From contig NZ_JXMW01000001.1 of assembly GCF_002072215.1 (NCBI RefSeq), positions 248,001-312,000 of the forward strand: 64,000 nucleotides of DNA. Direction: 5' to 3'. Below, piece by piece: positions 46,449 to 55,722 of this stretch (positions within the stretch are counted from its first letter, which is position 1; the number at the start of each line of letters is the position of its first letter). The translations under genes and the position numbers were made by a program. Below the pieces are notes generated by a model. That model had not been told where the DNA came from and searched no databases. It worked only from the letters and a program-made list of their open reading frames with translations. The DNA comes from Methanobrevibacter arboriphilus JCM 13429 = DSM 1125 (GTDB lineage: Archaea > Methanobacteriota > Methanobacteria > Methanobacteriales > Methanobacteriaceae).

Positions 46449-47606
46449 CTAAACTTTGTTTAATATATCTTCTATTTTATTTTCATTAATTCCTTGTTGG
46501 CTTAATACATTTCTCAACTTATCATATTTTAATTTTTCATAGTTTAACTCATCTTCTAAATCTAAGTATTCTTTAGACTTAATATCATTTATTTTAGTCT
46601 TATTAATACTTAAATGAGGTATTAACTGACAATAAAATTCTTTCATTACGCTTTTTCTTATTTCTTCATATGCTATTTCTAGTCTTGTAACAGCATGACC
46701 TGATAAAACTTTAGATTTTTTATAATCACTAGTATAATGCTTAACAGTTGAAATAAAGAACTTTCTCAATGCATGTGCATGGAAGAATCTTTTGCCTTCG
46801 TCATTGCGGTAGAACCATCTATCATTAATTTCGCTGAATAGCCAGATAACACCATGTTGAGTTAAAGCTTTTTTATACTGAGATAAGAATAAAGGTTCGT
46901 CTTCTTTTATATTATCTCTGGTTTTTAGGTAGTTTATTATGTATTCGGTTGCTTCTGGTGTGTTGAATGTCATGCAGATATTATTAGTTTTTTTAGTTTT
47001 AATGGGTACAAAATCCCAACAAGGAATAATATTTTTATACTTCCCATCTAGTAAATCCTCAATATTATCACTATTATGATAGTCAATAGTAGCATTAGTA
47101 AAATCGGAAATCTTAAAGTTTCTCATATCGCTACTTCTTACTCCTGATGAAGCCATTAGTAATAGTATAGCTTTATTCCTTACTGAAGTATTATCAACAG
47201 CCAGCCTAATATCTTCGAGGTTTGGAATGTCTCCCTCCCTGATAATCTTAGGAGGAATATTAATTTCAATCGGCCGAGGCAGGGTTATATTATATTCACG
47301 ATAAAAAGCTCTTATACAACTTAATTTATAATTAATAGTAGAATCAATAATATTCTTTTTTAATAAGGATTCATAGTAATTATAAAGATAAGAAGTAATT
47401 TTTCTATCATCAATATCCCTAATACGAGGCACACCATTAATTAAGTATGGTTGTTCTTCTTCTTTAGCTTCAACAATAAGTTCAGACGGAGTTTTACCCG
47501 TAATCTCATACACTTCAGTTAAAGTCTTAATATAATGATGCTCCCTAGACTCAGATAAGTTCTTCCTAAGAAACATCTGCTTAAGTTTAATATCATTCGA
47601 AATCAT
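46449..47606 (-). CDS. Tyrosine recombinase/integrase (element A)
   Basis: 385 aa, full length. The N-terminal core-binding domain (1-120) is followed by a catalytic domain with Arg157 (SGVRSSD), His278-x2-Arg281 (HALRK), Gly303-His304 (LSGHAV) and nucleophile Tyr313 (AYEEI). A short helical tail follows. It is almost identical to 61076-62233. It lies 290 bases from an att-like tRNA-Arg fragment and so probably integrates into that tRNA. No ribosome binding site is present; a TATA-like TTTTTATACG lies about 30 bases before the ATG. Confidence 0.95.
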   Translation of the reverse strand: MISNDIKLKQMFLRKNLSESREHHYIKTLTEVYEITGKTPSELIVEAKEEEQPYLINGVPRIRDIDDRKITSYLYNYYESLLKKNIIDSTINYKLSCIRAFYREYNITLPRPIEINIPPKIIREGDIPNLEDIRLAVDNTSVRNKAILLLMASSGVRSSDMRNFKISDFTNATIDYHNSDNIEDLLDGKYKNIIPCWDFVPIKTKKTNNICMTFNTPEATEYIINYLKTRDNIKEDEPLFLSQYKKALTQHGVIWLFSEINDRWFYRNDEGKRFFHAHALRKFFISTVKHYTSDYKKSKVLSGHAVTRLEIAYEEIRKSVMKEFYCQLIPHLSINKTKINDIKSKEYLDLEDELNYEKLKYDKLRNVLSQQGINENKIEDILNKV

Positions 47607-47893
47607 AATATTATATTCATTCTACTCGTATAAAAACTTACGGGAAGGCTCTAAATTTCTAAAAAACTTAAGTATAAGCCCCATATAATTAAATAAAATA
47701 CATCAATAAGGCATTATGAAAATATCTGAAAAAAATAAAAAGAAAAACTTATTTATAATAAAAATAATAATTAAAAAAATATCCATTATTATTATTATTA
47801 AAAATTAAGTATGTTGAAAAAAACTTATAAAAAACAATATTTAAATATAAAACCGTTTTAAAAACTATTAAAACTAAAATTAAATGGCATCGG

Positions 47894-47937
47894 ATGTCCT
47901 AATCCGTAGATCGAGGGTTCAAATCCCTCCCGGCCCG
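47894..47937 (+). repeat. Displaced tRNA-Arg 3' fragment (att-like, element A)
   Basis: Forty-four bases identical to 2336-2379: the CCT anticodon loop through GAGGG-TTCAAAT-CCCTC to the acceptor end. Upstream bases (CATCGG) differ from the other copy, so the shared segment marks the recombination core. It is followed by a 53-base spacer and an intact tRNA-Arg. Confidence 0.8.
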
Positions 47938-47990
47938 TTAACCACATTTTATTTTAAAAAATACTAATTTTCATATAATAGTAATATAAA

Positions 47991-48065
47991 GGGCTTGTGG
48001 CCTAGTTTGGATAAGGCGAACGACTCCTAATCGTTAGAGCGCGAGTTCAAATCTCGCCAAGTCCG
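47991..48065 (+). tRNA. tRNA-Arg (anticodon CCU), second copy
   Basis: A 75-base cloverleaf with acceptor GGGCTTG/CAAGTCC, anticodon loop CTCCTAA and T-arm GCGAG/CTCGC. Compared with the tRNA at 2433 it has T for C in the D-loop and AGAGC instead of AGATC in the variable loop. The fragment at 13442 matches this copy. Confidence 0.95.
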
Positions 48066-48270
48066 TTAACTATAATTTAATAGGAAGAGATAGATATAGA
48101 TTAAACACTGAATAAAATACTAATTTTCAGAATACTTAAATTATTCTTACAGAAACCGTTAATGAAAATAATAGTCTTAAAGTAACTATTAGTTTAAAAT
48201 GATGGAAAAACTAAAATAAGTTATTGAAATAAAAAATATTAAAAAGTAGCTATTAAAAAATAAATTCATT
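48066..48270 (+). repeat. tRNA-Arg downstream repeat R1, copy 6
   Basis: It starts with TTAACTATAATTTAATAGGA like copies 1 and 2, then the shared TACTAATTTTCAGAATACTT and AAAAAGTAGCTATTAAAAAA. A degenerate tRNA-like end (GTTCAAATTCCTCCAAGTC) follows at about 48299-48319. Confidence 0.75.
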
Positions 48271-48497
48271 AAAAATAGTATTAATTTTAAAATCAAAAGT
48301 TCAAATTCCTCCAAGTCAATATTCGAATAATTGGTAATTTACATTTATCAAAACTTTATTTAGAGAATATAAAAATGTTTATTCTTAGTTATTATCTTTT
48401 AAATAATTTTAGTAATGTATATATTTTAATGTTCAAGGTAAAAATTAAAACTCTTTCAATTTTAATCGTGCTTTTAACTATGTAATATTTTAATAAA

Positions 48498-50279
48498 TTA
48501 TTTATTATCTTCAATACTATCTTTTATTAATTTAATTCCTTCAAGCCTTAAAAAACAATTTGCCCCAGAAAGAGAATTATAAGGAGCATTTCGTCTACTA
48601 AATGAAAAAATTGTTTCTTTTCTTGATCTAGTAGCACCTACGTAAAAAACATTTAGCTCTTCAAGATACTTTTCCTTAAAATCTTCACTTGTTTCATTCC
48701 AATTTATACTACAAGTTTGATTAAACCCACATTCTTTACAAGTATAATATAAAGGAAAACTATATTTTTCTAAATCTGGCATTATTACATAATCCCATTC
48801 TAAACCTTTAGCACCATGTATTGTTGTTAAAATAACATCATGTTTAACATTTTCTAAAGATTGTTTGAGACTTTTTCTCTCTAATGAATCTTTTATAATC
48901 ATGATCTGTTGTTTTTGAGTTAAAAAATTATATTCTTCTCTGATACTTTCCAAAAACACTTCTAACAAATATATCAGTGAATCAAAAATAATATTCTCTT
49001 CAATTTTAAATTCAACTTTCACATCTTTAACAAATCGATTAATAATTCTCATATTAAATATGTTTAATTCATCACCAACGATTTGATTGAAAATTCTTTT
49101 ACAAATATTATGAAATTTTATGTAATCAGGATCTTCATCACTAAAAACAGCATCGAAATAATTTATATTTCTTAATTCTCTTTTCAGTAGATTTAAATTT
49201 TCACTTCTTAACCTACATAGTACTGCAATTTTTTCACCCTCTCCGCTCAAATATTTTATTTTATTTAAAATATTTTTAGCTTCAGATTGTTGATCATCAC
49301 TTGCAATACATTTAATTATTGCATCCTCAGTTATTGAAGGATTATTTAAATTTTTGGCGTGTTTTCTAAGGTTTTTATCTAAAAGAAGCATATTTTCATT
49401 TTCAAATCTATGATTAGTTTTCAGCTTAAAAAGTTCCATATTAAATTTTTCCTTAGAAATAGACATGATATTTGGTACAGCACCTAGAAACCCATAAATT
49501 CTTTGTAAAGGGTCTCCAAATAATATTATTCTTGTTTCAGGAGTTATAAGTGTTTCAACTAGCATAAAATTTAAAATATTGGTATCTTGATATTCATCAA
49601 CTATTAATATAGGGTAGTATAATTGATAAAATTTTAATATTTCAGGATATTCATAAAAAAGACATAGTACAAAAATTATTATGGAATCAAATGTGATTTT
49701 CTCAACTGGGATAAATTTTTCTATAATTATAGATTTGTATTTTAGAATGTTTTTTTCAATATATTCTCTATTTGACATTTTTAAATTATTTTTAAAATCT
49801 ATCAGAAATGTTTTCTCCGCCCTATTCAGATTTATTTTTTTTTCAGAAGAATTTTCATCAAAATCTACTGTTTCAAAGGAATTTAAATCTTTTAAAGTAT
49901 CCTCCATTAAATAACCATATTTATTTAGTATACTTCTACAAAACCCATGATAGTTTGTAGAAAAAATATGGTTACTTAATTGATCTTTTGAGGAAATATA
50001 TTCTTCTAAAATTATGGGTAAATTAATTAAAATGTCTTTTTTAATCTTATATGCTGCATTAACACTAAAAGTTAAAATCAATATCTTTTTACTATTTTTA
50101 ATATATTTATCACAAATTAAATAAGCTATTTTGCTTATCAAAGTTTTTGTTTTCCCATATCCCGCAGGAGCTTCAACAATTACCCTACTTTCTTCTGAAA
50201 AAACCACGTTAATTTGATGTGCATCTGTAACTCCTCTATTTTCATGCAGTTTTTTAATTTTATATCTTATATTACTCAT
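48498..50279 (-). CDS. gajB: UvrD/Rep-like helicase, GajB-like (module 2)
   Basis: 593 aa, SF1A helicase. Motif I is APAGYGKT, motif II LIVDEYQDT, motif III ILFGDPLQRIYGF, motif V TIHGAKGLEWDYV and motif VI FYVGATRSRKE. A small Cys-containing loop (CKECGFNQTC) sits between motifs V and VI and could bind zinc; module 1 lacks it. The ATG at 50279 overlaps the end of the OLD-type gene by eight bases. With that gene it forms a Gabija-type pair, distinct in sequence from module 1. Confidence 0.85.
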   Translation of the reverse strand: MSNIRYKIKKLHENRGVTDAHQINVVFSEESRVIVEAPAGYGKTKTLISKIAYLICDKYIKNSKKILILTFSVNAAYKIKKDILINLPIILEEYISSKDQLSNHIFSTNYHGFCRSILNKYGYLMEDTLKDLNSFETVDFDENSSEKKINLNRAEKTFLIDFKNNLKMSNREYIEKNILKYKSIIIEKFIPVEKITFDSIIIFVLCLFYEYPEILKFYQLYYPILIVDEYQDTNILNFMLVETLITPETRIILFGDPLQRIYGFLGAVPNIMSISKEKFNMELFKLKTNHRFENENMLLLDKNLRKHAKNLNNPSITEDAIIKCIASDDQQSEAKNILNKIKYLSGEGEKIAVLCRLRSENLNLLKRELRNINYFDAVFSDEDPDYIKFHNICKRIFNQIVGDELNIFNMRIINRFVKDVKVEFKIEENIIFDSLIYLLEVFLESIREEYNFLTQKQQIMIIKDSLERKSLKQSLENVKHDVILTTIHGAKGLEWDYVIMPDLEKYSFPLYYTCKECGFNQTCSINWNETSEDFKEKYLEELNVFYVGATRSRKETIFSFSRRNAPYNSLSGANCFLRLEGIKLIKDSIEDNK

Positions 50280-51987
50280 CAGATAACCTTTCTACTTTAC
50301 TAAGCATTCTTGAATAAAAATCTGGAGTTTTTTCAATACTTAACGAAATTTCTCTAGAAAATTTAATATTTTTATTTTTACCAGAAATAAATTTTATAAA
50401 AGGTTCCTTCAAATCATTTTTTTCAATATCTTCGCAATGATTTAGTATATTTTCACAAATTGTATCTTTATCATTACTCATAATCGTTGGAAAAAGCTCA
50501 AGTTTATTAATATCATTTTTCAAATTTTTAATTTTTTTATTTCTTCCAGTATAATCATTTTTTATAAAGTTAATTATTTTCGATATTTCAACACATTCAA
50601 AAATTTCGTCTTCAAAATCATCAAAATCTGTTATATATAACTTTAAATCTGCATTTTTATCTTTGATGTGTCCTTTATCTTTGTCCATAATTCCAATGTT
50701 TTTAATAGAAAAATTATTTAATAATTTTGATATATTAGGTATACCATCAGCTCCTCCAGCTGAAACTATACATATTCCTTTTTTATCTAAATCAATATTT
50801 TCATTTTTTGCAAATACTGGAATCGAACCATATTCACTAGATCCTTCAACAATCATCACAGCTTTAGAAAAAAAAGCTTCCTTTACAAATGGAAAAGTTA
50901 ATCTTAATTGTTTCTCGATTGTATCATCTAAATTTAAACTAGATCCAGAAATAGATTTAGTTTGTTTGTTTTCTTGATAAAATCTGATTAAACTTTTATA
51001 ATCATCATTTAAAATATTAGGTGAATGTGTTATAATTATTCCTTGACCGCATATCTTATCAATACCAAAAATATCAGAAATAAGTGATGAAAATTGTATT
51101 TCTCTATTACAAAGTATATTTTTAATATATTTTATTAAGTATCTTTGTTTATAAGGATTTAAATGAGTTTCAGGTTCATCTAGTCCTAAAATTAAAAATA
51201 TAGTTTTTTCACCATTTTCATCCACAAAATATTTTGAATTATTTAATTTAGTGATTTTCAACAAATAATCAATTAGAGATAGCAATATTACTATTGAATA
51301 TTGAGTTCCATCTCCAGAATTTGATATATTAAATTCATTTAAATCTATCATTGTTAAAGATCTTCTGACTAAATCAACTATATCTGTCTCAATTGCTGTT
51401 TTAATTCCAAGATCCGAAAATATTTTAATTTTTTCAAAATGAGAGTTTAATTCATCGACAATTTCATCCATACTATCATTTTGTATAATATCTTCAGGTG
51501 ATTTATTATCAACCACTCTTTCAACCATAAAATTTAAAAATTTCCCAACACCACGGTTCTTATAAAAGCTTAATTCATCTGATGGGTTTCGCATAGATCC
51601 ATAATTAATATAATTAATGTAATCTAAGTTTTTCCAAAAAATATCTTGATTAGTATCAGTATTAGTATACTGTATTTTTTCATCTTCAAAATTCATTGAT
51701 GCATTAATATTTATTATATTTTTATCAGTAGGACAAAATAAATCTTCAAAAATACCTATTTCAGAATCTTCTAATTTTAATGAAAAATCAACTTCAATTG
51801 GAGAATTAATTTCTTTAAAATCTGTTTCTCTAAATGTTTTCCTATTTAAAATATTGTTAAGCAGTTCTAAAAAGTTTGTTTTCCCATATCCATTTCCCCC
51901 AACTAAAAAATTCATTTTAGGATTTAATTTTAAATTCATTCCATCAAGATTTCTGAAATTTCTAATTTTTGTTTCAGTTATTTTCAA
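50272..51987 (-). CDS. gajA: OLD-family ATPase/TOPRIM nuclease, GajA-like (module 2)
   Basis: 571 aa from TTG at 51987, with GGTGA five bases upstream; the in-frame GTG three codons earlier overlaps this site. Walker A is GGNGYGKT, signature-type NSGDGTQYS, Walker B ILGLDEPETHLNPYK and H-motif ITHSP. A TOPRIM domain follows with MIVEGSSEYGSIP and the acidic motif IMDKDKG, then a helical tail. Size and order match GajA. It is coupled by overlap to the helicase gene downstream and lies 100 bases after a TIR-like gene on the same strand. Confidence 0.85.
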   Translation of the reverse strand: MKITETKIRNFRNLDGMNLKLNPKMNFLVGGNGYGKTNFLELLNNILNRKTFRETDFKEINSPIEVDFSLKLEDSEIGIFEDLFCPTDKNIININASMNFEDEKIQYTNTDTNQDIFWKNLDYINYINYGSMRNPSDELSFYKNRGVGKFLNFMVERVVDNKSPEDIIQNDSMDEIVDELNSHFEKIKIFSDLGIKTAIETDIVDLVRRSLTMIDLNEFNISNSGDGTQYSIVILLSLIDYLLKITKLNNSKYFVDENGEKTIFLILGLDEPETHLNPYKQRYLIKYIKNILCNREIQFSSLISDIFGIDKICGQGIIITHSPNILNDDYKSLIRFYQENKQTKSISGSSLNLDDTIEKQLRLTFPFVKEAFFSKAVMIVEGSSEYGSIPVFAKNENIDLDKKGICIVSAGGADGIPNISKLLNNFSIKNIGIMDKDKGHIKDKNADLKLYITDFDDFEDEIFECVEISKIINFIKNDYTGRNKKIKNLKNDINKLELFPTIMSNDKDTICENILNHCEDIEKNDLKEPFIKFISGKNKNIKFSREISLSIEKTPDFYSRMLSKVERLSDE

Positions 51988-52087
51988 ATTCTTCACCTTT
52001 TGACTAATTATTTGCTATAATTAAAAATTTCCTTCCATTTATCTGTTAAAACCATTTTTAACTTTTTTTATTTAATAATCTTAATAA

Positions 52088-52957
52088 TTATCTATTGATT
52101 ATATTTTTAACAAATCCTTGCAGTTTGTTTTTTAAATACGTTTGTCCTGCTATTGTGTCTTCATATATAATCATTCTTTTTCCTGAAACATCAAATGGGA
52201 ATTTTTCTGAAGTATTTTGACTATTTTGAATTATTAAAATGATATTTTTATCTAAAGCATCTGCATAACCCAATTCATAGAATACATTAGGATTTGAATC
52301 TGTCAATTCAGCAATTAAAAATTTTGAATTTTTTATATGATTACATATGTCATCAATTACTGTTCCAGGCTCATTTATATCATCAGCACGTATAATGTTC
52401 AAGTTAAAATTATCTAAATCTTCTTTTATTAAATCATAAACTCCATTAAATTTTTCATCAAATGGCATCAATACAAAACAAAGATCATCTTCTATGATCT
52501 TATTATTCATAATATTATTATTCTGTAATTTATCCTCCGAAGCCTGATTATCAATTGGTTGATTATTATTAATATAAACACTATTTTTCAATTCATTTTT
52601 TGAAGCTTTATTAAAATTCTTAGAATTGGATTCAGCAGATTCCTGATTTTCAGAAATTATTGAGCGTATTTCATCTTCTAAAGGATTATAAGCATTATTT
52701 AAATAAGCAGTCACACTTTTTTGATTCATATTGTTCTCATAAAAATCATCAGATAAATTATAAAAGTTTAAATGTTTTAAATTGGTTGTATATTCTTTGT
52801 TTAACAAATCAATAAGCTTACATATAATACCATAGTATTCATTATAACAATTTTCAAAATGACCAATGTTATCATGATAGTAAGCTGAACAACCTTTAAT
52901 TTTAACTATATTTTCTCCTAATAACTTTAAATACTCATTTCTTTCGTTTTTATCCAT
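52088..52957 (-). CDS. TIR/nucleoside-deoxyribosyltransferase-like protein beside Gabija-like module 2
   Basis: 289 aa from the ATG at 52957 (GGGGTG six bases upstream). The N-terminal ~130 residues are helical and Asn-rich, followed by a linker. The C-terminal domain (~165-285) has LCFVLMPFDEKF, RADDINEPG, IDDICNHIKNSKFLIAELT, NPNVFYELGYADAL and IILIIQ. This is the pattern of TIR-like or nucleoside 2-deoxyribosyltransferase folds, including the catalytic-type Glu of YELG. Such domains cleave NAD or nucleotides in anti-phage systems. It is immediately upstream of the OLD-type gene on the same strand, so it may be a third component. Activity is inferred. Confidence 0.75.
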   Translation of the reverse strand: MDKNERNEYLKLLGENIVKIKGCSAYYHDNIGHFENCYNEYYGIICKLIDLLNKEYTTNLKHLNFYNLSDDFYENNMNQKSVTAYLNNAYNPLEDEIRSIISENQESAESNSKNFNKASKNELKNSVYINNNQPIDNQASEDKLQNNNIMNNKIIEDDLCFVLMPFDEKFNGVYDLIKEDLDNFNLNIIRADDINEPGTVIDDICNHIKNSKFLIAELTDSNPNVFYELGYADALDKNIILIIQNSQNTSEKFPFDVSGKRMIIYEDTIAGQTYLKNKLQGFVKNIINR

Positions 52958-53034
52958 TTTATACACCCCATATGGATTTTTATTTTTTAATATTTTAATA
53001 TGATAAAAATTTCCTTGTTTAACTTCACCATAAT

Positions 53035-53120
53035 AATCATTCTAAACAATTATAGGTATTTTTCATTATTATAATTTTCTATATTAATCATTCAAAGATA
53101 AACATTAATAAATGAATAAT
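53035..53120 (-). repeat. R2 repeat, partial copy e
   Basis: It contains the R2 core (ACAATTATAGGTATTTTTCA, TTTTCTATATTAATCATTCA, ATGAATAATCTTTAAAAAAG) just before the third wHTH cassette. Confidence 0.55.
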
Positions 53121-53243
53121 CTTTAAAAAAGTAAAAAAATAATAAAAAGTTGTTTAATAGATATTTAAATATTCAAAAATAATAGTTAATTAAATAAAAT
53201 TTTCACTAATATTATAATATATTTAATAATTTTTCATTTAATT

Positions 53244-53501
53244 TTATATATGTTCTAAAACTTCTTTTCCAAGTTCTGTTATTTTATATAATCTTCCTTG
53301 CTTATAATCCTCATTTAAACATATAACTAAATTTTTTTCTTTTAATTGTTTAAGATATCTGCTAACATGATGAATACTTATCTTTGTTTCTTTAGAAATT
53401 TTTGAAGGCATTTTTATACCATTATTTAAACTTCTTAAAACTATTTCTTTGCATTTACTCCTTTGAATAATAGCTATTCCTTCAATAAGTTCTCTTTCCA
53501 T
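53244..53501 (-). CDS. Winged-helix regulator of cassette copy 3
   Basis: 85 aa. Helix-turn-helix PSKISKETKISIHHVSRYLKQL, wing KQGRLYKITELG, terminal helix KEVLEHI. It is homologous to the two other cassette regulators and is the parent-type sequence of the pseudogene at 38183-38427. It is divergent to the EF-hand gene at 53645. The 5' region carries TGCATTAAACTTGCA (near 53538), an imperfect inverted repeat also kept upstream of the pseudogene, which may be its operator. Confidence 0.85.
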   Translation of the reverse strand: MERELIEGIAIIQRSKCKEIVLRSLNNGIKMPSKISKETKISIHHVSRYLKQLKEKNLVICLNEDYKQGRLYKITELGKEVLEHI

Positions 53502-53644
53502 ATAATATTAGTTGTTGCATAATAATATATTTTTAGGTGCATTAAACTTGCATAGTATGTACACAATATTTATATATTCTTAAAATAATTTATAATTATA
53601 TTTTACAAAAAAGTTTATAAAAAATTTATATGAGGTTAAAATTT

Positions 53645-53974
53645 ATGGAGAAAAATAAAAAAATTATCTTAGGAGTTATAATTGCTGTTGTTGTAGTAGT
53701 TATTAGTATAGTTATTATTAATTATGTTAGTGAATTAAACAATGAGGCTGAAATGGAAGCATTAAATAATAACCCTGAAGCTAAAACTCAATTATTTTTA
53801 GCACAAAGTGATGTTAATAATGATAATTTAATAGATCGTTCCGAATTAATAACTTATTTCAATTCTAGTAGTGACCCTGAAAGTATAGCAGATGAATTCT
53901 TATCATACGATTCAAACAATGACAATGCATTAAATAAAAATGAACTATTCAATTATATGTCCAACACTACATAA
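53645..53974 (+). CDS. Membrane-anchored EF-hand protein, cassette copy 3
   Basis: 109 aa; the ATG at 53645 follows GAGGT, and an upstream in-frame ATG overlaps the site. The anchor helix is IILGVIIAVVVVVISIVII. EF loops are DVNNDNLIDRSE and DSNNDNALNKNE. It is nearly identical to copies 1 and 2 outside the anchor. First gene of a longer operon (through 56802). The conserved promoter block occurs at 53586-53637. Confidence 0.85.
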   Translation: MEKNKKIILGVIIAVVVVVISIVIINYVSELNNEAEMEALNNNPEAKTQLFLAQSDVNNDNLIDRSELITYFNSSSDPESIADEFLSYDSNNDNALNKNELFNYMSNTT

Positions 53975-54016
53975 AAAAAAGGTTTTAAAAAATTAAGAAA
54001 AACGAGGTACAAATTT

Positions 54017-54331
54017 ATGAAGAAAAATAAAAAAATTATCTTAGGAATTATAATAATAGTTGTTGCTGTTGTTGGTGTTGGTGTGTTAATTAGTGCTTTA
54101 AGTGCTCCAGAGAGTATTGAATTTAATGGTGAAACTTGGTATGTCGGTGATGCAATTTCTACTTCAAATCATACAGAAGGTAGTCAAGGAATGATAATCA
54201 CACAAATAAACAAAGACGACAATTCATTTATAAGTGAATCACCTGATGGAAAATATAAAATGAAATGGGACACCACAACAGGGTTAGGAAAATGGCTAAT
54301 TATAGAAGGTGAAATTAACCCATACGCATGA
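54017..54331 (+). CDS. Small membrane-anchored beta-domain protein, cassette copy 3
   Basis: 104 aa, a paralogue of 6984-7298. It has the same anchor (MKKNKKIILGIII) and outer domain plan (ETWYVGDAI, GMIITQINKDD, SPDGKYKMKWDTTTG, GEINPYA). The first ~38 codons and the last part are almost identical to copy 1, whereas the middle shows many differences at the DNA level, which suggests patchwork exchange. The 3' end overlaps the next gene. Confidence 0.8.
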   Translation: MKKNKKIILGIIIIVVAVVGVGVLISALSAPESIEFNGETWYVGDAISTSNHTEGSQGMIITQINKDDNSFISESPDGKYKMKWDTTTGLGKWLIIEGEINPYA

Positions 54332-54809
54332 GTTGAAAAAATTGAAAAAAATATACATACCACTAATAGCAATTTTACTAATAGTAGGACTAATTGGAGG
54401 CATTATAATAGGAAATATACTCTTCCACCCACAAAATACTAATAATAATATTAATGAAATAAGCAACAATAATAATACTATTAAAAATATTAGTTCCAAT
54501 CCCACATGGCACAAAATAGGAACATATAACGGTATTAGTGATGATAGCATACAAATCAACACTAAAGGAAGTAAAATAAAAATTGTTTCAACTGCTATGC
54601 CTATTAAAAACTATGCTGATAATTCACTAACAACTATACTCAATCAAGGAAGTAGAACCGTTGATATGTCGCAAATGTCATGGAATAGTAAAAGTGCAGT
54701 AGCAACAAAAACAAAAACTATAGAAGTTTCAAATTCAGGTAACTTTGAAATTGAAATTTCAACCTATGAACTAGAATGGTGGAATATAGAAGTATACGAA
54801 TACTATTAA
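54309..54809 (+). CDS. Membrane-anchored extracellular beta-sandwich protein, cassette copy 3
   Basis: 166 aa if the GTG at 54309 is used. It is nearly identical to 7273-7776, differing at a residue or two of the mature part and with mostly silent DNA changes. Anchor YIPLIAILLIVGLIGGIIIG, Asn spacer, beta-rich outer domain ending YELEWWNIEVYEYY. It overlaps the upstream gene by 23 bases, so coupled translation is likely; TTG codons further in are alternative starts. Confidence 0.8.
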   Translation: MKLTHTHELKKLKKIYIPLIAILLIVGLIGGIIIGNILFHPQNTNNNINEISNNNNTIKNISSNPTWHKIGTYNGISDDSIQINTKGSKIKIVSTAMPIKNYADNSLTTILNQGSRTVDMSQMSWNSKSAVATKTKTIEVSNSGNFEIEISTYELEWWNIEVYEYY

Positions 54810-54831
54810 AAAAAAAAGAGGATGAAAATTT

Positions 54832-55419
54832 ATGGAAAAGAAATTTAAAATTTTAATAATTGTTGCTTTAATAATAATTATAGGTTTAGGCAGTTATTTT
54901 GCTTATACTTCTTATGCAAATGCTGAATTTGATAAAAATTTAAAAGAAGCTCATGATTATAGTAAAATGCGTGTTGATAAATCAGACAATATCCAAAGTC
55001 TTCCAGACAGACCTAATATAAATCAAACAAATGATGCTATTAATTCAATTAAAAAAATTGATAAAGCTTTAGATGAAGAAATTAATTCACTTGAAAAAGC
55101 TAAAAACTATGCTCAAACACCAGAAGAGAAAAAATACGTCGATTACCAATTAAAACTTAAAAATAATTACAAAAAATGGTATGAAAAATATAATAATGGA
55201 CTTAATAATTATAAAGATGTGATTAATGGTTTAAAACCTGATGATATAGGTCTTAATGAAGCTAATAAAATAAACAAAGAATTAAACGAATTAAACAAAG
55301 AATCTGAAAAAATTATTGATAATATAAGAGAACTATTAATTAAAAATCCTCAATTAAAAGATAAATTAGAAAGCTTTAATTTCGAAGATAGTTATATTGG
55401 AGAAACAAATACTGTTTAA
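54832..55419 (+). CDS. Membrane-anchored coiled-coil protein, cassette copy 3
   Basis: 195 aa. Basic start, membrane helix (ILIIVALIIIIGLGSYFAYTS) and a long charged helical outer domain with heptad-like spacing (INSIKKIDKALDEEINSLEKA, NKINKELNELNKESEKII). GAGGATG lies before the ATG. It is the positional counterpart of 7799-8320 but the outer domain has diverged strongly or been replaced. Function unknown. Confidence 0.8.
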   Translation: MEKKFKILIIVALIIIIGLGSYFAYTSYANAEFDKNLKEAHDYSKMRVDKSDNIQSLPDRPNINQTNDAINSIKKIDKALDEEINSLEKAKNYAQTPEEKKYVDYQLKLKNNYKKWYEKYNNGLNNYKDVINGLKPDDIGLNEANKINKELNELNKESEKIIDNIRELLIKNPQLKDKLESFNFEDSYIGETNTV

Positions 55420-55722
55420 TGAAGTGAATAAGGCCATAAATTATAAATATAATTTTATTAATAATTATATCATTGATATCTGAATTATATATTTCATATA
55501 ACAGTTATACCATTTTATCAAAATATACATGACACATGGAAGTATAATGAGGTATTTTACCAAAAAAAATTATACAAAACCTAGTCCTTCAGGCACTATA
55601 GCTTTAAATGATTATTATATAATATTAATTAATAAAAAACTGGTGAGATTAGATACTCCAGTAAGAAATTTCTTTTTAATACATGTTTACACTTTATATA
55701 CAAACATACTCGAGGTTTAATA
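55420..55722. other. Intergenic stretch within cassette operon 3
   Basis: About 300 bases between the coiled-coil gene and the nuclease gene. A 63-codon frame occurs here but has no ribosome binding site or recognisable content, so I do not call it. It may be a relic or a separate promoter for the nuclease. Confidence 0.45.

Noticed and set aside
55529-55720. Plus-strand frame of 63 codons between operon genes
   Set aside because: No ribosome binding site and no recognisable content; treated as intergenic or relic.
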